Assembly (NCBI RefSeq): GCF_010686655.1
Contig: NZ_JAAGVY010000046.1
Coordinates: 1 to 36,362, forward strand
Direction of reading: 5' to 3'
From: Cryomorpha ignava
Lineage (GTDB): Bacteria > Bacteroidota > Bacteroidia > Flavobacteriales_D > Cryomorphaceae
Length of the DNA stretch: 36,362 bases
Shown here: positions 16,212-25,171 of the stretch, piece after piece
Numbering within the stretch: position 1 is the stretch's first letter
Layout of the letters: each line of letters starts with the position of its first letter
Translations under genes and position numbers: made by a program
Notes under the pieces: model-generated
Told to the model about the DNA's origin: nothing
The model's input: the letters and a program-made list of their open reading frames with translations, nothing else
Database searches by the model: none

Positions 16212-16874
16212 ATGGGATTAACAAAAGATCAAATTGCAAAACGCATTGCCCGCGAATTGAAAGATGGCTATTACGTGAATTTGGGAATAGGCATTCCCAC
16301 CCTTGTTGCCAATCATGTTCCCGAAGGAATTTCAGTTGAATTTCAATCCGAAAATGGAATTCTGGGAATGGGTCGTTTTCCGCTTGACGGAGAAGAAGAT
16401 GCCGATTTGATAAATGCCGGAAAGCAAACCATTACCGCCAAGCCCGGCGCTTCGTTTTTTGATTCTGCCATGAGTTTTGCAATGATACGCGGACAGCACG
16501 TTCAGCTTACCGTATTGGGTGCCATGGAAGTTTCTGAAAATGGAGATATTGCCAACTGGAAAATTCCCGGCAAAATGGTGAAAGGCATGGGTGGCGCCAT
16601 GGATTTGGTTTCATCTGCCGAAAATATTATAGTTGCCATGCAGCACACCAACCGCGAAGGCGAAAGCAAATTGCTTAAAAACTGTTCTCTTCCGCTTACA
16701 GGCGTGGCTTGCGTAAAACGCATTGTAACAGATCTTGCGGTACTTGATATCGATCCAAATGGCGGGTTTATTCTTAGAGAGATTGCACCGGGAGTAACTC
16801 TTGATGAAGTGAAGGCAGCAACTGAAGGAAAATTGATTATTCCAGATGATGTGGTGAATGTAGAGGTGGAGTGA
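16212..16874 (+). CDS. scoB: 3-oxoacid CoA-transferase subunit B
   Basis: A 220-residue beta subunit of succinyl-CoA:3-oxoacid CoA transferase, partner of the scoA product. The N terminus has LKDGYYVNLGIGIPTLVANH, followed by the catalytic block EFQSENGILGMG; the Glu of SENG carries the CoA thioester intermediate. Other family marks are GGAMDLV, a conserved Lys-rich NCSLPLTGVACVKRI, and the C-terminal ILREIAPGVTLDEVKAATEG. Length is normal. Although its partner gene is 2.4 kb upstream, the sequence shows no decay, so the enzyme is probably working. A separate weak promoter is predicted. The next gene, a membrane glycosyltransferase, starts 70 bp later on the same strand. Confidence 0.93.
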   Translation: MGLTKDQIAKRIARELKDGYYVNLGIGIPTLVANHVPEGISVEFQSENGILGMGRFPLDGEEDADLINAGKQTITAKPGASFFDSAMSFAMIRGQHVQLTVLGAMEVSENGDIANWKIPGKMVKGMGGAMDLVSSAENIIVAMQHTNREGESKLLKNCSLPLTGVACVKRIVTDLAVLDIDPNGGFILREIAPGVTLDEVKAATEGKLIIPDDVVNVEVE

Positions 16875-16944
16875 AATCAGAATTCCTTTGATAAGATTCA
16901 AAGTTTTGAAATTAACACTTTTCAGCAAAAAATAAAAAATCATC

Positions 16945-18750
16945 TTGACCAGTAACTTCAAACTTAACCGAAGCACCCTTGTCGCACTTCTTGTAATCGG
17001 CGCATTTCTAATTTTTGAAACTAGCCGCGTAATAGGTGATGGAGGCGCTATAACGTGGGATGCCTTTGGTTTCTATTACTATTTGAAACTCATTTTTGTA
17101 GATCATTCTTTAATTTTAGAAAGCTTAGACTCTATAAAGCCGATTTTCGAAAAATACGATCCGAGTACCACACTTTATCAGTTTACAACCCTTCCCAATG
17201 GTAGAATAATAGTGAGGTACCCCATCGGTCAAGCCTTATTATATCTGCCATTCTTCATTATAGCCCATATTACAGCTTTGCTAAGCGATTTTCCCGCCGA
17301 TGGGTTTTCGAAACCTTATGATATTGCTATGCGCATTGGTGGCCTGATATATCATTTTCTCGGTTTCTATTTTGTGGGCAGAATACTCCGATTACACTTT
17401 AGTGATAAGGTAGTTGGAATTACCCTTGTAGTTCTATTTTTCGGTACCAATGCCTTCAGCCTTTTTATGGGTTCAGCGCTATCTGCTCAAGGATCGTTAT
17501 TTTTTCTGGTTGCATGGTTTATTTGGCTGGTTGACCGTTATTTTAAAGAAAAGACAAATGGCCTAATCATCGGCGTGGGATGTGTGTTTGGACTGATTTG
17601 CCTGAATAGGCCTACTGATTTTGTCACACTTATTCCCGCCATTCTGTGGCCGCTTACTATTCCGGGTTTATTCCTAAAAGAAGAAATTAAAAGTTTTTTC
17701 AAACGTAAAAAGCAGGTTTTTCTTCTTATAGGAACGATTGTGTTTTTCGCATTTATTCAATTCGGTTATTGGAAATATGCAGGTGGCTCTTGGTTTATAG
17801 ACAGCTACGGTAATCCGGCTGAAGGATTAGACTTCTTGAGCCCGCATACCATTCCATTTTTATTTAGTTTCAAATCGGGATGGCTGGTTTATACACCATT
17901 GATGATTTTAGTTCTCATTTTTCTTATTTACAAATCTTACAAAAAGGATAGAACGATGCAGGTTGTTCTGATTTACACCGTCCTTTTTATATATCTGGCA
18001 TCTTCATGGACTAACTGGTGGTATGGCAATGGATTTTCGCAAAGAGCAATGGGTCAGGCCTATGCCTTATTGAGTATCCCTCTGGCAGGATTAATTAATT
18101 TTGCATTCTTTAAGAAACACAAATTTTCATTTTTGCCGGCAATACTTATTCCCGTGTTTGTAGTTTTAAGCATTTGGCAAACCAAACAATTTCACAATGG
18201 AGTTCTCACTGGTGAAACTGTTACTGCAGATTACTACTTTGCCAGCTTTTTTGATCTGTACCAAAATCCGGAAAATAAAGATTTGCTGGGGTTTAGCCAT
18301 TACGACATATATATGCAACCTAACTATAATTTGCCCGATGGATATGAGCTCGCCAACACAGTTGAACTTGCAGTTGATGAAGAAAATCAGAACCTTGCTG
18401 GTAATGAGTGGCCAAAAGGTTTTTCGATACCCTATAAAGATTTGTCTGATGCCGATTATTCCTTCATTCTTTTTTCAGCAGTTTTTGAGGGATCTCCCCC
18501 CAAAAGCGCTGTACTCGTCACCACTTTTAATCACAATGGGGCTTACGGCTATCAGGGCAGAGACTTTCCTCAAGTATTAGTTGATACCAATTTTGTGGCC
18601 AATCTTTATACTGCTACATCAGTGTATCTTACTCCTCCAATGCGCAGCACCAACGATAAATTTAGTGCATACCTTTGGAATAGAGGTTTGGAGGCTGGAA
18701 TCTTAAAAGAATTAAGATTAGAAGTTTTTGTTAAATCTGAAGATAATTAG
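16945..18750 (+). CDS. Polytopic GT-C-like membrane protein
   Basis: A 601-residue membrane protein with about ten to eleven hydrophobic helices, then a soluble C-terminal part (from about residue 430). A TTG start is chosen because an in-frame TAA lies 9 bp upstream and no ATG occurs before about residue 125, well inside the helices. After the first helix comes DGGAITWDAFGFYYYLK, with Asp39 as candidate base. Next is the block GRIIVRYPIGQALLYLPFF, which recurs in a family of putative membrane glycosyltransferases. SWTNWWYGNGFSQRAM, in a later loop, also recurs in such proteins. I therefore read it as a GT-C enzyme using a polyprenyl-linked sugar; substrate and acceptor are unknown. The next gene, of similar kind, starts 41 bp later. 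Confidence 0.7.
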   Translation: MTSNFKLNRSTLVALLVIGAFLIFETSRVIGDGGAITWDAFGFYYYLKLIFVDHSLILESLDSIKPIFEKYDPSTTLYQFTTLPNGRIIVRYPIGQALLYLPFFIIAHITALLSDFPADGFSKPYDIAMRIGGLIYHFLGFYFVGRILRLHFSDKVVGITLVVLFFGTNAFSLFMGSALSAQGSLFFLVAWFIWLVDRYFKEKTNGLIIGVGCVFGLICLNRPTDFVTLIPAILWPLTIPGLFLKEEIKSFFKRKKQVFLLIGTIVFFAFIQFGYWKYAGGSWFIDSYGNPAEGLDFLSPHTIPFLFSFKSGWLVYTPLMILVLIFLIYKSYKKDRTMQVVLIYTVLFIYLASSWTNWWYGNGFSQRAMGQAYALLSIPLAGLINFAFFKKHKFSFLPAILIPVFVVLSIWQTKQFHNGVLTGETVTADYYFASFFDLYQNPENKDLLGFSHYDIYMQPNYNLPDGYELANTVELAVDEENQNLAGNEWPKGFSIPYKDLSDADYSFILFSAVFEGSPPKSAVLVTTFNHNGAYGYQGRDFPQVLVDTNFVANLYTATSVYLTPPMRSTNDKFSAYLWNRGLEAGILKELRLEVFVKSEDN

Positions 18751-18791
18751 AACACCTTATTTCGTGATCGACACTTGTTCTAAAGTATAAC

Positions 18792-20345
18792 ATGAAAGCC
18801 TTCCAAAATAATATTCCGTTTCTTTCTGCCATACTCGTAGGTCTCATTGCTATGCCAATCGCCCTACTGGGTTTTGACTTTTCTTTTTATCCCGGCGATT
18901 TAGGCGACGCGCGCTTCAATATCTATTTGCTTGAGCATGGATATCAGTTTTTATTGGGAAAGCACGAATGGTATTGGAACGCCCCTTTTATGTATCCGGT
19001 TGAAAACGTGATAACAGTCTCTGATAATTTGCTGGGTACTGTTCCGGTTTATTCGGTGTTTAGGGTTCTTGGCTTCGACACATTCACATCCTTTCAACTC
19101 TGGTTTATAGCGGTGTTCGCGCTTAATTTTACCGCCGCATATTGGCTATTCAATTGGTTATTTAAAAATAGGTATGCAGCAGCTGTGGCCGCTTTTATAT
19201 TCGCATTCTCCATCTCGTCACAATCCCAGATGGGGCATGCCCAAGTTTTTGCAAGATTCTTTATTCCACTTGCTTTTCTTTTCATTTTTAAATTCGGAAA
19301 AGAGTTGAAACCCAAATATTTTTTTCTTGCTGCACTTTGTGTTGTAGGTCAATTCTATTGCGGTATTTACTTGGGAATGCTAACCATTTTACCTTTCGTA
19401 GCAGTTACACTCACTTTAGTAGCGTGGCGATATAAGCTACTTCTTCAAAACGTAAAAAAGCTGAAGTGGTGGGGATTTATGGTAGCTTCAGTCATAGTGA
19501 ATGCCGCCTTGCTATTCAAATTAATGTGGCCATATTATCAGCGGTCTTTAATCTCTCTACCCGATTCTTACGAAAATATATTCGTCACTCTTCCCAAATT
19601 TATTTCTTACGTTTTTGCCAAAAACGGTAGCCTGCTCTGGAAAAGTTTAGAGGCAATTGCTACTGACATTCCTGCTTGGTATAATCATCAGCTATTTCCA
19701 GGCATATTTGTTTGTATTTCGCTCATGGCAGCATGTTTTCTTCTATTAAAATACAAGGAGAAAAATCGATTGGAAATAAGTCTGCTGTTTATCGCCGGCC
19801 TTGTCACCTTGCTCTTCTTTATTCGCGTTGACGATTTTACACTTTATCAATACATTTATAAAATTCCGGGTTTTCAGTCCCTCCGCTCCTTAACCCGAAT
19901 AATCGGAATTGACCTTCTCTTTTTTGGACTTGTGGCAGGAATATTTGTAAAATATTTGACTGAAAAATTCCCAAAAAGGCAGATGGTGATTTTTCCATTG
20001 CTTCTGGGCTTTATAGTGCTCGACAATTATGTTGATCCCAAAATGACCTATAGATCTCCCAAAAATATTGCTCGCGAAAGGGTTGATGCTTTAGTCGCAA
20101 AAATGAATCATTTGCCTGCCGGAACACTCATATCGTATGAACCCGAAATTGTAGACAACGGCGCTGCCATTCAGCTCGATGCCATGCTTGCATCACAGGC
20201 ATTAGAACTGAAATGCCTGAATGGTTACTCTGCTACTTCACCGGCAACCTTTACGCCTTATTGGATTGAACCCAATGCAGAAAACCGGGGGTACTGGCTT
20301 GAAAGTGTAGGGATTGATCCTGACTTGCGGGTGGTTATAAAATGA
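18792..20345 (+). CDS. Polytopic GT-C-like membrane protein
   Basis: A 517-residue membrane protein with about ten hydrophobic helices and a soluble C-terminal stretch of around 110 residues. The first loop reads YPGDLGDARFNIYLLEHGY, with Asp36 and Asp39 placed as in GT-C glycosyltransferases. KHEWYWNAPFMYPVENV follows, resembling loops of YfhO-like and related membrane enzymes. A late loop carries KIPGFQSLRSLTRIIGI, also seen in that broad group. The exact family is uncertain; a lipid-linked-sugar glycosyltransferase is the best reading. It lies 41 bp after the previous membrane protein and is followed by a 139-bp gap with a good promoter, so it probably ends its transcription unit. Confidence 0.65.
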   Translation: MKAFQNNIPFLSAILVGLIAMPIALLGFDFSFYPGDLGDARFNIYLLEHGYQFLLGKHEWYWNAPFMYPVENVITVSDNLLGTVPVYSVFRVLGFDTFTSFQLWFIAVFALNFTAAYWLFNWLFKNRYAAAVAAFIFAFSISSQSQMGHAQVFARFFIPLAFLFIFKFGKELKPKYFFLAALCVVGQFYCGIYLGMLTILPFVAVTLTLVAWRYKLLLQNVKKLKWWGFMVASVIVNAALLFKLMWPYYQRSLISLPDSYENIFVTLPKFISYVFAKNGSLLWKSLEAIATDIPAWYNHQLFPGIFVCISLMAACFLLLKYKEKNRLEISLLFIAGLVTLLFFIRVDDFTLYQYIYKIPGFQSLRSLTRIIGIDLLFFGLVAGIFVKYLTEKFPKRQMVIFPLLLGFIVLDNYVDPKMTYRSPKNIARERVDALVAKMNHLPAGTLISYEPEIVDNGAAIQLDAMLASQALELKCLNGYSATSPATFTPYWIEPNAENRGYWLESVGIDPDLRVVIK

Positions 20346-20421
20346 TTTTCCAATTGAAATTTATTCGCTCGATTCACATGACTGCCAAGTTTATAACCCC
20401 AAAAAATTACCCCAAAATCAA

Positions 20422-20455
20422 TTGCGTGAATCAGATAAATAAAATAATACCTTTG
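20422..20455 (+). promoter_or_regulatory. Bacteroidota-type promoter before the GT2 gene
   Basis: TTG at 20422-20424 and TACCTTTG at 20448-20455, 23 bp apart, match the -33/-7 consensus (TTG and TAnnTTTG), with spacing at the long end of the accepted range. The start codon is 29 bp downstream. It would drive the GT2 gene and the membrane protein after it. Confidence 0.6.
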
Positions 20456-20484
20456 CGGTTTGGTTCTATAAGTAGAAATACCCT

Positions 20485-21201
20485 ATGAAACAACTGTCTA
20501 TCGCAATACCTGCTTACAATGAGGGAAGAACGATTCACCTTATTCTCGACAAGATAAAAGCTGTTACGCTCGATCAGGGTATTCAAAAAGAAATAATAAT
20601 TGTGAATGACGCCTCAACTGACAATACTGAAGAAGCTGTTCAAAATTATGTGAGTCAAAATCCTGAACAAAATATTCAGTTTTTTAACCAGCCTAAAAAT
20701 ATGGGTAAAGGTGCGGCATTGCATCGTGCAATAAAAGAAGCAACCGGAGATTATATCATAATTCAGGATGCTGATCTTGAGTACGATCCCCGTGAGTACA
20801 ACCTTTTATTAAAACCTATTTTGGAAGGTTTTGCAGATGTTGTTTATGGCTCTCGTTTTATTGGCGGAAACCCCCACCGCATCCTTTTCTTCTGGCATAG
20901 CATTGGAAATAAAATGCTTACCACAATTTCTAACGTGCTAACAAATCTGAATCTTACAGATATGGAAACTTGCTATAAATTAGTGCGTGCCGATATGCTA
21001 AAGAGTTTAGCTTTAAAGGAAAACAGATTTGGCTTTGAGCCAGAAGTTACCGCCAAGCTTTCGCGAATCGAGAAAATTAGATTCTACGAAGTGGGTATTT
21101 CTTATTACGGACGAACCTATGAGGAAGGCAAGAAAATAGGCTGGAAAGATGGTTTTAGAGCGATTTACTGTATCCTGAAATATAACTTATTCTCAAAGTA
21201 A
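20485..21201 (+). CDS. GT2 polyprenyl-phosphate sugar synthase, DPM1-like
   Basis: A 238-residue GT-A fold glycosyltransferase of family 2. The nucleotide-sugar site is shown by [11 protein letters not shown] (5-14), [10 protein letters not shown] (39-48) and [13 protein letters not shown]. The metal site is DADLEYDP with DAD at 95-97, followed by [10 protein letters not shown] and the [10 protein letters not shown] motif typical of dolichyl-phosphate mannosyltransferase. It has no C-terminal membrane helices, as in the soluble DPM1 type. The likely reaction is transfer of a sugar from a nucleotide sugar to undecaprenyl phosphate on the cytoplasmic face, giving a donor for GT-C enzymes. Several such enzymes are encoded on both sides. 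Sugar identity (mannose or other) cannot be read. The next gene starts 18 bp downstream. Confidence 0.87.
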   Translation: MKQLSIAIPAYNEGRTIHLILDKIKAVTLDQGIQKEIIIVNDASTDNTEEAVQNYVSQNPEQNIQFFNQPKNMGKGAALHRAIKEATGDYIIIQDADLEYDPREYNLLLKPILEGFADVVYGSRFIGGNPHRILFFWHSIGNKMLTTISNVLTNLNLTDMETCYKLVRADMLKSLALKENRFGFEPEVTAKLSRIEKIRFYEVGISYYGRTYEEGKKIGWKDGFRAIYCILKYNLFSK

Positions 21202-21219
21202 ATTTGCAATTCACTGTGT

Positions 21220-22845
21220 ATGTTTGGTTCCAAACTTTCTCGGCAAAAGCTTGAATTGACTGAGAAAAAACCAGTTGACTTTCTTCTAAAGAATGAAAAA
21301 TCCATTTTTTTAGCAGTTTGCATCTTTACCCTTTTACCAGTCTTCGCAGGACAATATTTCGTAACGCTAGATGGACCCTCGCATTTGTATAATGCGAAAA
21401 CCTGGAGCTTTCTTGTATTTGATTCCAATTCATTTTTACATGAATATTACAAGATTAACGCATTGATGCCAAATGTGATAAGTCATTTTGCTCTCTCTCT
21501 ATTACTCACCTTTCTGCCAGCATTTATAGCTGAAAAGATATTGGTCGTTACCTATGTCTTTCTATTCGCTTATTGCTTTAGATACCTTTTAAAATCATTT
21601 CGCGAAAGCAATATTCTACTCACTTATCTCATTTTTCCATTTATCTTTTCATACCCGTTTATATTGGGTTTTTACAACTTCAGCTTTGGCATTGTTCTTC
21701 TCTTTTTCACAGTTGGTTATTGGCTTAGGAATAATCACAAGCCTTTTTCATGGTCTTTTGCTGTAGGATTAACTGCTCTGGTTTTTCTAACCTACACAGC
21801 TCATCTTGTACTTCTCGGCATCCTACTGATGATGCTTGCGTTGGATATTGCTATTGCCTTTTTTCATTCTGCGAAAGTAAAACGGTACGACCTGATTAAA
21901 AGCCGTATAATTTCAGCGATCATAGCATCTATATTGCCTTTGTATTTTGTTTATCAATATTTCGCTGACCGCCCCATTTCAAAATCTATTTTTAACTCCC
22001 TCGATATTTCTACTTTACTAAAGCATCTTTTTGATCTTAGACCAATTATAGCTTTTAACACAGTTAACGAATTACCCTATTCCCGGATTATTGTTTTCGT
22101 TTTTTTAGGCCTGATCATAATCAGTCTAGTTAATCGATTTCGAAATAAAACCAATAATCAAGATAAACCAATCAGTATTCCTGAGAAATCCAAACGACTC
22201 TTTGCCGGTTTTGCTCTACTAACTGTTATTATGCTATACTTTTTTCTGCCCGATTCAGATGGTCGTGGCTCTTATGTCTCTCTTCGACTGGGATTGCTGA
22301 TTTTCCCTTTTTTAATACTCGTTTTATCCCTTCTGAAGTTTTCTCGCCCTACCCTTATTGTTTCTATTTCAATAATATTGTTGGCACACTTTGTTCTCGT
22401 GGCACAATATGCAGTGGTAAACATGCAGATAAATCCTTCCATTCAAGAAATATCAGAAGTATCTGAATTGATAGCGCCAAACTCGGTTGTGACAGTACTA
22501 AATGAAACTGATATATGGTTTATGGATCATTACTCAAGTTATGCAGGGCTGGAAAAGCCGATGGTCATTCTCGACAACTACGAAGCTGATTATGGATACT
22601 TTCCTGTAATTTGGAATCATGATTCTTTCCCACACCTCACCATCCATGAAAATGAAACGGGCGAAATACCTTGTCTCAATTTCAGATCTAACCTCAGTGG
22701 AAAAAGCCTGCCTGTCAATTATTTGCTTATAATTGGCAACTCAATAAATTTCTCTGAAAGTTGCCCTGAACTGTATCGCTTTATATCATCAGAAGATGTA
22801 GAAGCACTTCACCATTCAAGTCAGTATAGTCTGTATAAGCTTTAA
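21220..22845 (+). CDS. Polytopic GT-C-like membrane protein
   Basis: A 541-residue membrane protein. A charged N-terminal stretch precedes the first helix (about 28-46), after which comes VTLDGPSHLYNAKTW with Asp51, placed like the acidic residue of GT-C enzymes. Eight to ten helices follow to about residue 395, then a soluble C-terminal domain of about 145 residues. GFYNFSFGIVLLFFTVGYWL and AVGLTALVFLTYTAHLV are membrane segments. I do not recognise a named family; a membrane glycosyltransferase is inferred from topology, the acidic loop and its place 18 bp after a donor synthase. Its stop is only one base from the stop of the convergent gene, leaving no room for a separate terminator. Confidence 0.62.
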   Translation: MFGSKLSRQKLELTEKKPVDFLLKNEKSIFLAVCIFTLLPVFAGQYFVTLDGPSHLYNAKTWSFLVFDSNSFLHEYYKINALMPNVISHFALSLLLTFLPAFIAEKILVVTYVFLFAYCFRYLLKSFRESNILLTYLIFPFIFSYPFILGFYNFSFGIVLLFFTVGYWLRNNHKPFSWSFAVGLTALVFLTYTAHLVLLGILLMMLALDIAIAFFHSAKVKRYDLIKSRIISAIIASILPLYFVYQYFADRPISKSIFNSLDISTLLKHLFDLRPIIAFNTVNELPYSRIIVFVFLGLIIISLVNRFRNKTNNQDKPISIPEKSKRLFAGFALLTVIMLYFFLPDSDGRGSYVSLRLGLLIFPFLILVLSLLKFSRPTLIVSISIILLAHFVLVAQYAVVNMQINPSIQEISEVSELIAPNSVVTVLNETDIWFMDHYSSYAGLEKPMVILDNYEADYGYFPVIWNHDSFPHLTIHENETGEIPCLNFRSNLSGKSLPVNYLLIIGNSINFSESCPELYRFISSEDVEALHHSSQYSLYKL

Positions 22846-22846
22846 G

Positions 22847-24430
22847 CTATTCGTCTTTCTTTTCCATTTTATAAATGGTGCAAATCGTATTTTTACCTCT
22901 GCGAATGGTATAAACATCCATCCCCCAATAGAAAAGTGGATTTTCTGGATGCCATCTGTAATTTGTTATGTAATAGTCATCCTTGGATTTATCATTAGTC
23001 CAAAAAGTCATGTTTAATCTGGCTCGTTCGTCGGGTTTTAATAATGCAACATTTATTTCGGGAGTTGGGTTTAGCGCTCCTACATTGATAATAGCCGACG
23101 TATCGTTTTCTAAAATATAGCGCAGAGCCTCTACATTTGCTATACCCCAATAGTCCATTTCAAAGTGCCTGCGGATGTATTCAGATTCTTTAAACTCCAA
23201 TAATGAATTGAAATACACATTTTGATACGGGAAATAATACACGCTGACACCTACAAAGTAGAGCAAGGTAACGTAGGTAAACCCTTTTAGCCAATTAAGT
23301 GCCGCAAGTTTATGCAACGCAAAAATCATGAGCAACACGAAGCCTGCATACACGAAAAAGATCTGTCTCCAGCCATCGTACACCACTGAGTGGAAATAAA
23401 TGACAGCTAGAAACGGAGCAATAAAACAAGCAGCGTAGGCCAAATTATTTCTCGTAGTTGTGTTTTTAAGATATTGTAATGGTTTCTTGACAAAGCCAAA
23501 TAGAACGAAAGCGCCGCCGGTTATTCCCAAAAACAAAAAGAGAATAGGCGTAGTAATAGTAAACCATTCAGGAAGATAATACCAGGGAAGCGCATCCGCC
23601 TTTATCATATCTCCATTGAGTAGTACTGTTCCGTTCCATCTAAAATCCCGCATATTATTAAATGCTTCGAGGAAATTATCAATAGGTGCCGGCCATAAAA
23701 ACGGCCAGGTAGCATATAATGTCAGCAAGCTTACAGAAACAAACGTGATGAGATACAGGCTATTCCATTTCCAGCGCTTTTCTACAATCATGTCGAGAAG
23801 TAAAAAAGCGGGTACAATGCACAATAGCATTACTCCCATAATGCGCAGGTTAATTGTAATACCAACTGATATAGCAAGAAGCAGAAAGTATATCCACCGC
23901 TTTCGTTTAAACGCTAGAGCGAGAAAATAAAACGAAATAAAAAACATGGTAAGAAAAGGTACATCCTTGGTGTTAATGAAAGAATGAGCGTAAAGCCTGG
24001 GGTGTAGCACAATCATTAGAAATGCCACTGCGGCGAGCATTTTATTCTTGTACAACAAGTCGACCAGAAAAAAACAAAACAGCGCCCCGATCAAAAAGAA
24101 AATATGTGTAGCCAGATGTCGAAAGAGATAAATATCGTGCGAATCTGTTAAGCCAAGTGCTTTCTCGCCTATAATAAGTACGATTTCATACGCTGGACCA
24201 TAATCCTTATCGCTCCAGGTTAATAGACCCTCGTCATCGTGAAACATATAGTAATAATTCACTTGTCCGGTTCCGCGTTGCATCGGGTCATCCCAAGACA
24301 AGCCGTAGCTATCGTAAGTCAAAACACCAATAATCAGTGTTATTCCAAATAGAATAAGGCCTAAATATTTGTAAATAGAACCCCATGTCGGCGATGCGAA
24401 AAACGCTGGTCTCTGAAACATAGTACCCAT
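22847..24430 (-). CDS. GT39-family (PMT-like) membrane glycosyltransferase
   Basis: A 527-residue protein with about eleven hydrophobic helices. After the first helix comes GLSWDDPMQRGTGQ, with the Asp pair 47-48 typical of GT39. The next large loop has YGPAYEIVLIIGEKALG and then FRHLATHIFF, a conserved Arg-His pattern of PMT_2-type enzymes. HPRLYAHSFINTKDVPFL and NLRIMGVMLL are further strongly conserved blocks. It should transfer a sugar from a polyprenyl phosphate donor on the periplasmic side, to an unknown lipid or protein. It is the third gene of a minus-strand unit: methyltransferase, GT2 donor synthase, then this gene only 6 bp later. That order pairs a donor maker directly with a donor user. 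Confidence 0.8.
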   Translation of the reverse strand: MGTMFQRPAFFASPTWGSIYKYLGLILFGITLIIGVLTYDSYGLSWDDPMQRGTGQVNYYYMFHDDEGLLTWSDKDYGPAYEIVLIIGEKALGLTDSHDIYLFRHLATHIFFLIGALFCFFLVDLLYKNKMLAAVAFLMIVLHPRLYAHSFINTKDVPFLTMFFISFYFLALAFKRKRWIYFLLLAISVGITINLRIMGVMLLCIVPAFLLLDMIVEKRWKWNSLYLITFVSVSLLTLYATWPFLWPAPIDNFLEAFNNMRDFRWNGTVLLNGDMIKADALPWYYLPEWFTITTPILFLFLGITGGAFVLFGFVKKPLQYLKNTTTRNNLAYAACFIAPFLAVIYFHSVVYDGWRQIFFVYAGFVLLMIFALHKLAALNWLKGFTYVTLLYFVGVSVYYFPYQNVYFNSLLEFKESEYIRRHFEMDYWGIANVEALRYILENDTSAIINVGALNPTPEINVALLKPDERARLNMTFWTNDKSKDDYYITNYRWHPENPLFYWGMDVYTIRRGKNTICTIYKMEKKDE

Positions 24431-24436
24431 GTTAGT

Positions 24437-25171
24437 TTATTTGTAGTGTTTTCTAATTTTCAATAGATCTATTGGAATTCGGATAATGTCTGCTTTTGAA
24501 ATCTTGGAATCGCCCATTTCAGTCCACGCATCTAAAGGCATCTCTAAAACGAGAGAATAAACTGCTTCTTTGCCTACCTTTTGTTTTAAACGAATAAGTA
24601 TCTCCACATCAAAAAGCCATTTTGTCATAAAAGGCTTTTCAATTATACCGTTTAAAAAGTCTGGTTTAAACACTTTGGCTCCACATTGCGTATCGTAAAA
24701 TGGCAGGTTTATTGAAGCGCTAATCAATGTTGCAAAAAATCGTCCAATGATATGTCGCTTCACAGAGCGGTCAATATTAGAGCCCATTTTCTTCATGCGC
24801 GAACCAAAAACTGCCTGATAAGAGCCTCTTAGCAATGTATTGTTGAGCTTCTTGAACTCTTCAAGCGGTGTTGCTAAATCGGCATCGAGAAAACCTATTG
24901 TTTCAAATTCATCCCTACTTTTTAAAGCGAGAAGTCCTGCACGTACTGCTTCGCCTTTGCCCTTGTTTACATCCAGATTGAGAAGTGAAAACTGAGTGGG
25001 GTTCTTTTGGCAGAAAGCCGAAACTACCACTGCCGTTTTATCTGTACTCCCATCGTTAACAAAGCAAATGTGATACTCATTATTCGCAGAAGCGAAGGCC
25101 TCAAAACTTGCTAAATCAATCCGCTGCGCCTCGTTGTAGCAGGGAATTACGATTCCTGTTTTTGCTGGCAT
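24437..25171 (-). CDS. GT2 dolichyl-phosphate-glucosyltransferase-like (ALG5 type)
   Basis: A 244-residue GT2 enzyme from the ATG at 25171; another ATG four codons earlier (25183) is possible. Motifs: TGIVIPCYNEAQRIDL, CFVNDGSTDKT, NKGKGEAVRAGLLA, the metal site GFLDADLATPLEEF, AVFGSRMKKMGSN and the family-specific YDTQCGAKVFK. This set fits the ALG5/dolichyl-phosphate beta-glucosyltransferase branch, different from the DPM1-like enzyme encoded at 20485. No membrane helices are seen. It is expected to load a hexose onto undecaprenyl phosphate. Its start overlaps the end of the methyltransferase gene by 25 bp (37 bp with the longer start), and the GT39 enzyme follows after 6 bp, so the three are tightly coupled. 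Confidence 0.85.
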   Translation of the reverse strand: MPAKTGIVIPCYNEAQRIDLASFEAFASANNEYHICFVNDGSTDKTAVVVSAFCQKNPTQFSLLNLDVNKGKGEAVRAGLLALKSRDEFETIGFLDADLATPLEEFKKLNNTLLRGSYQAVFGSRMKKMGSNIDRSVKRHIIGRFFATLISASINLPFYDTQCGAKVFKPDFLNGIIEKPFMTKWLFDVEILIRLKQKVGKEAVYSLVLEMPLDAWTEMGDSKISKADIIRIPIDLLKIRKHYK

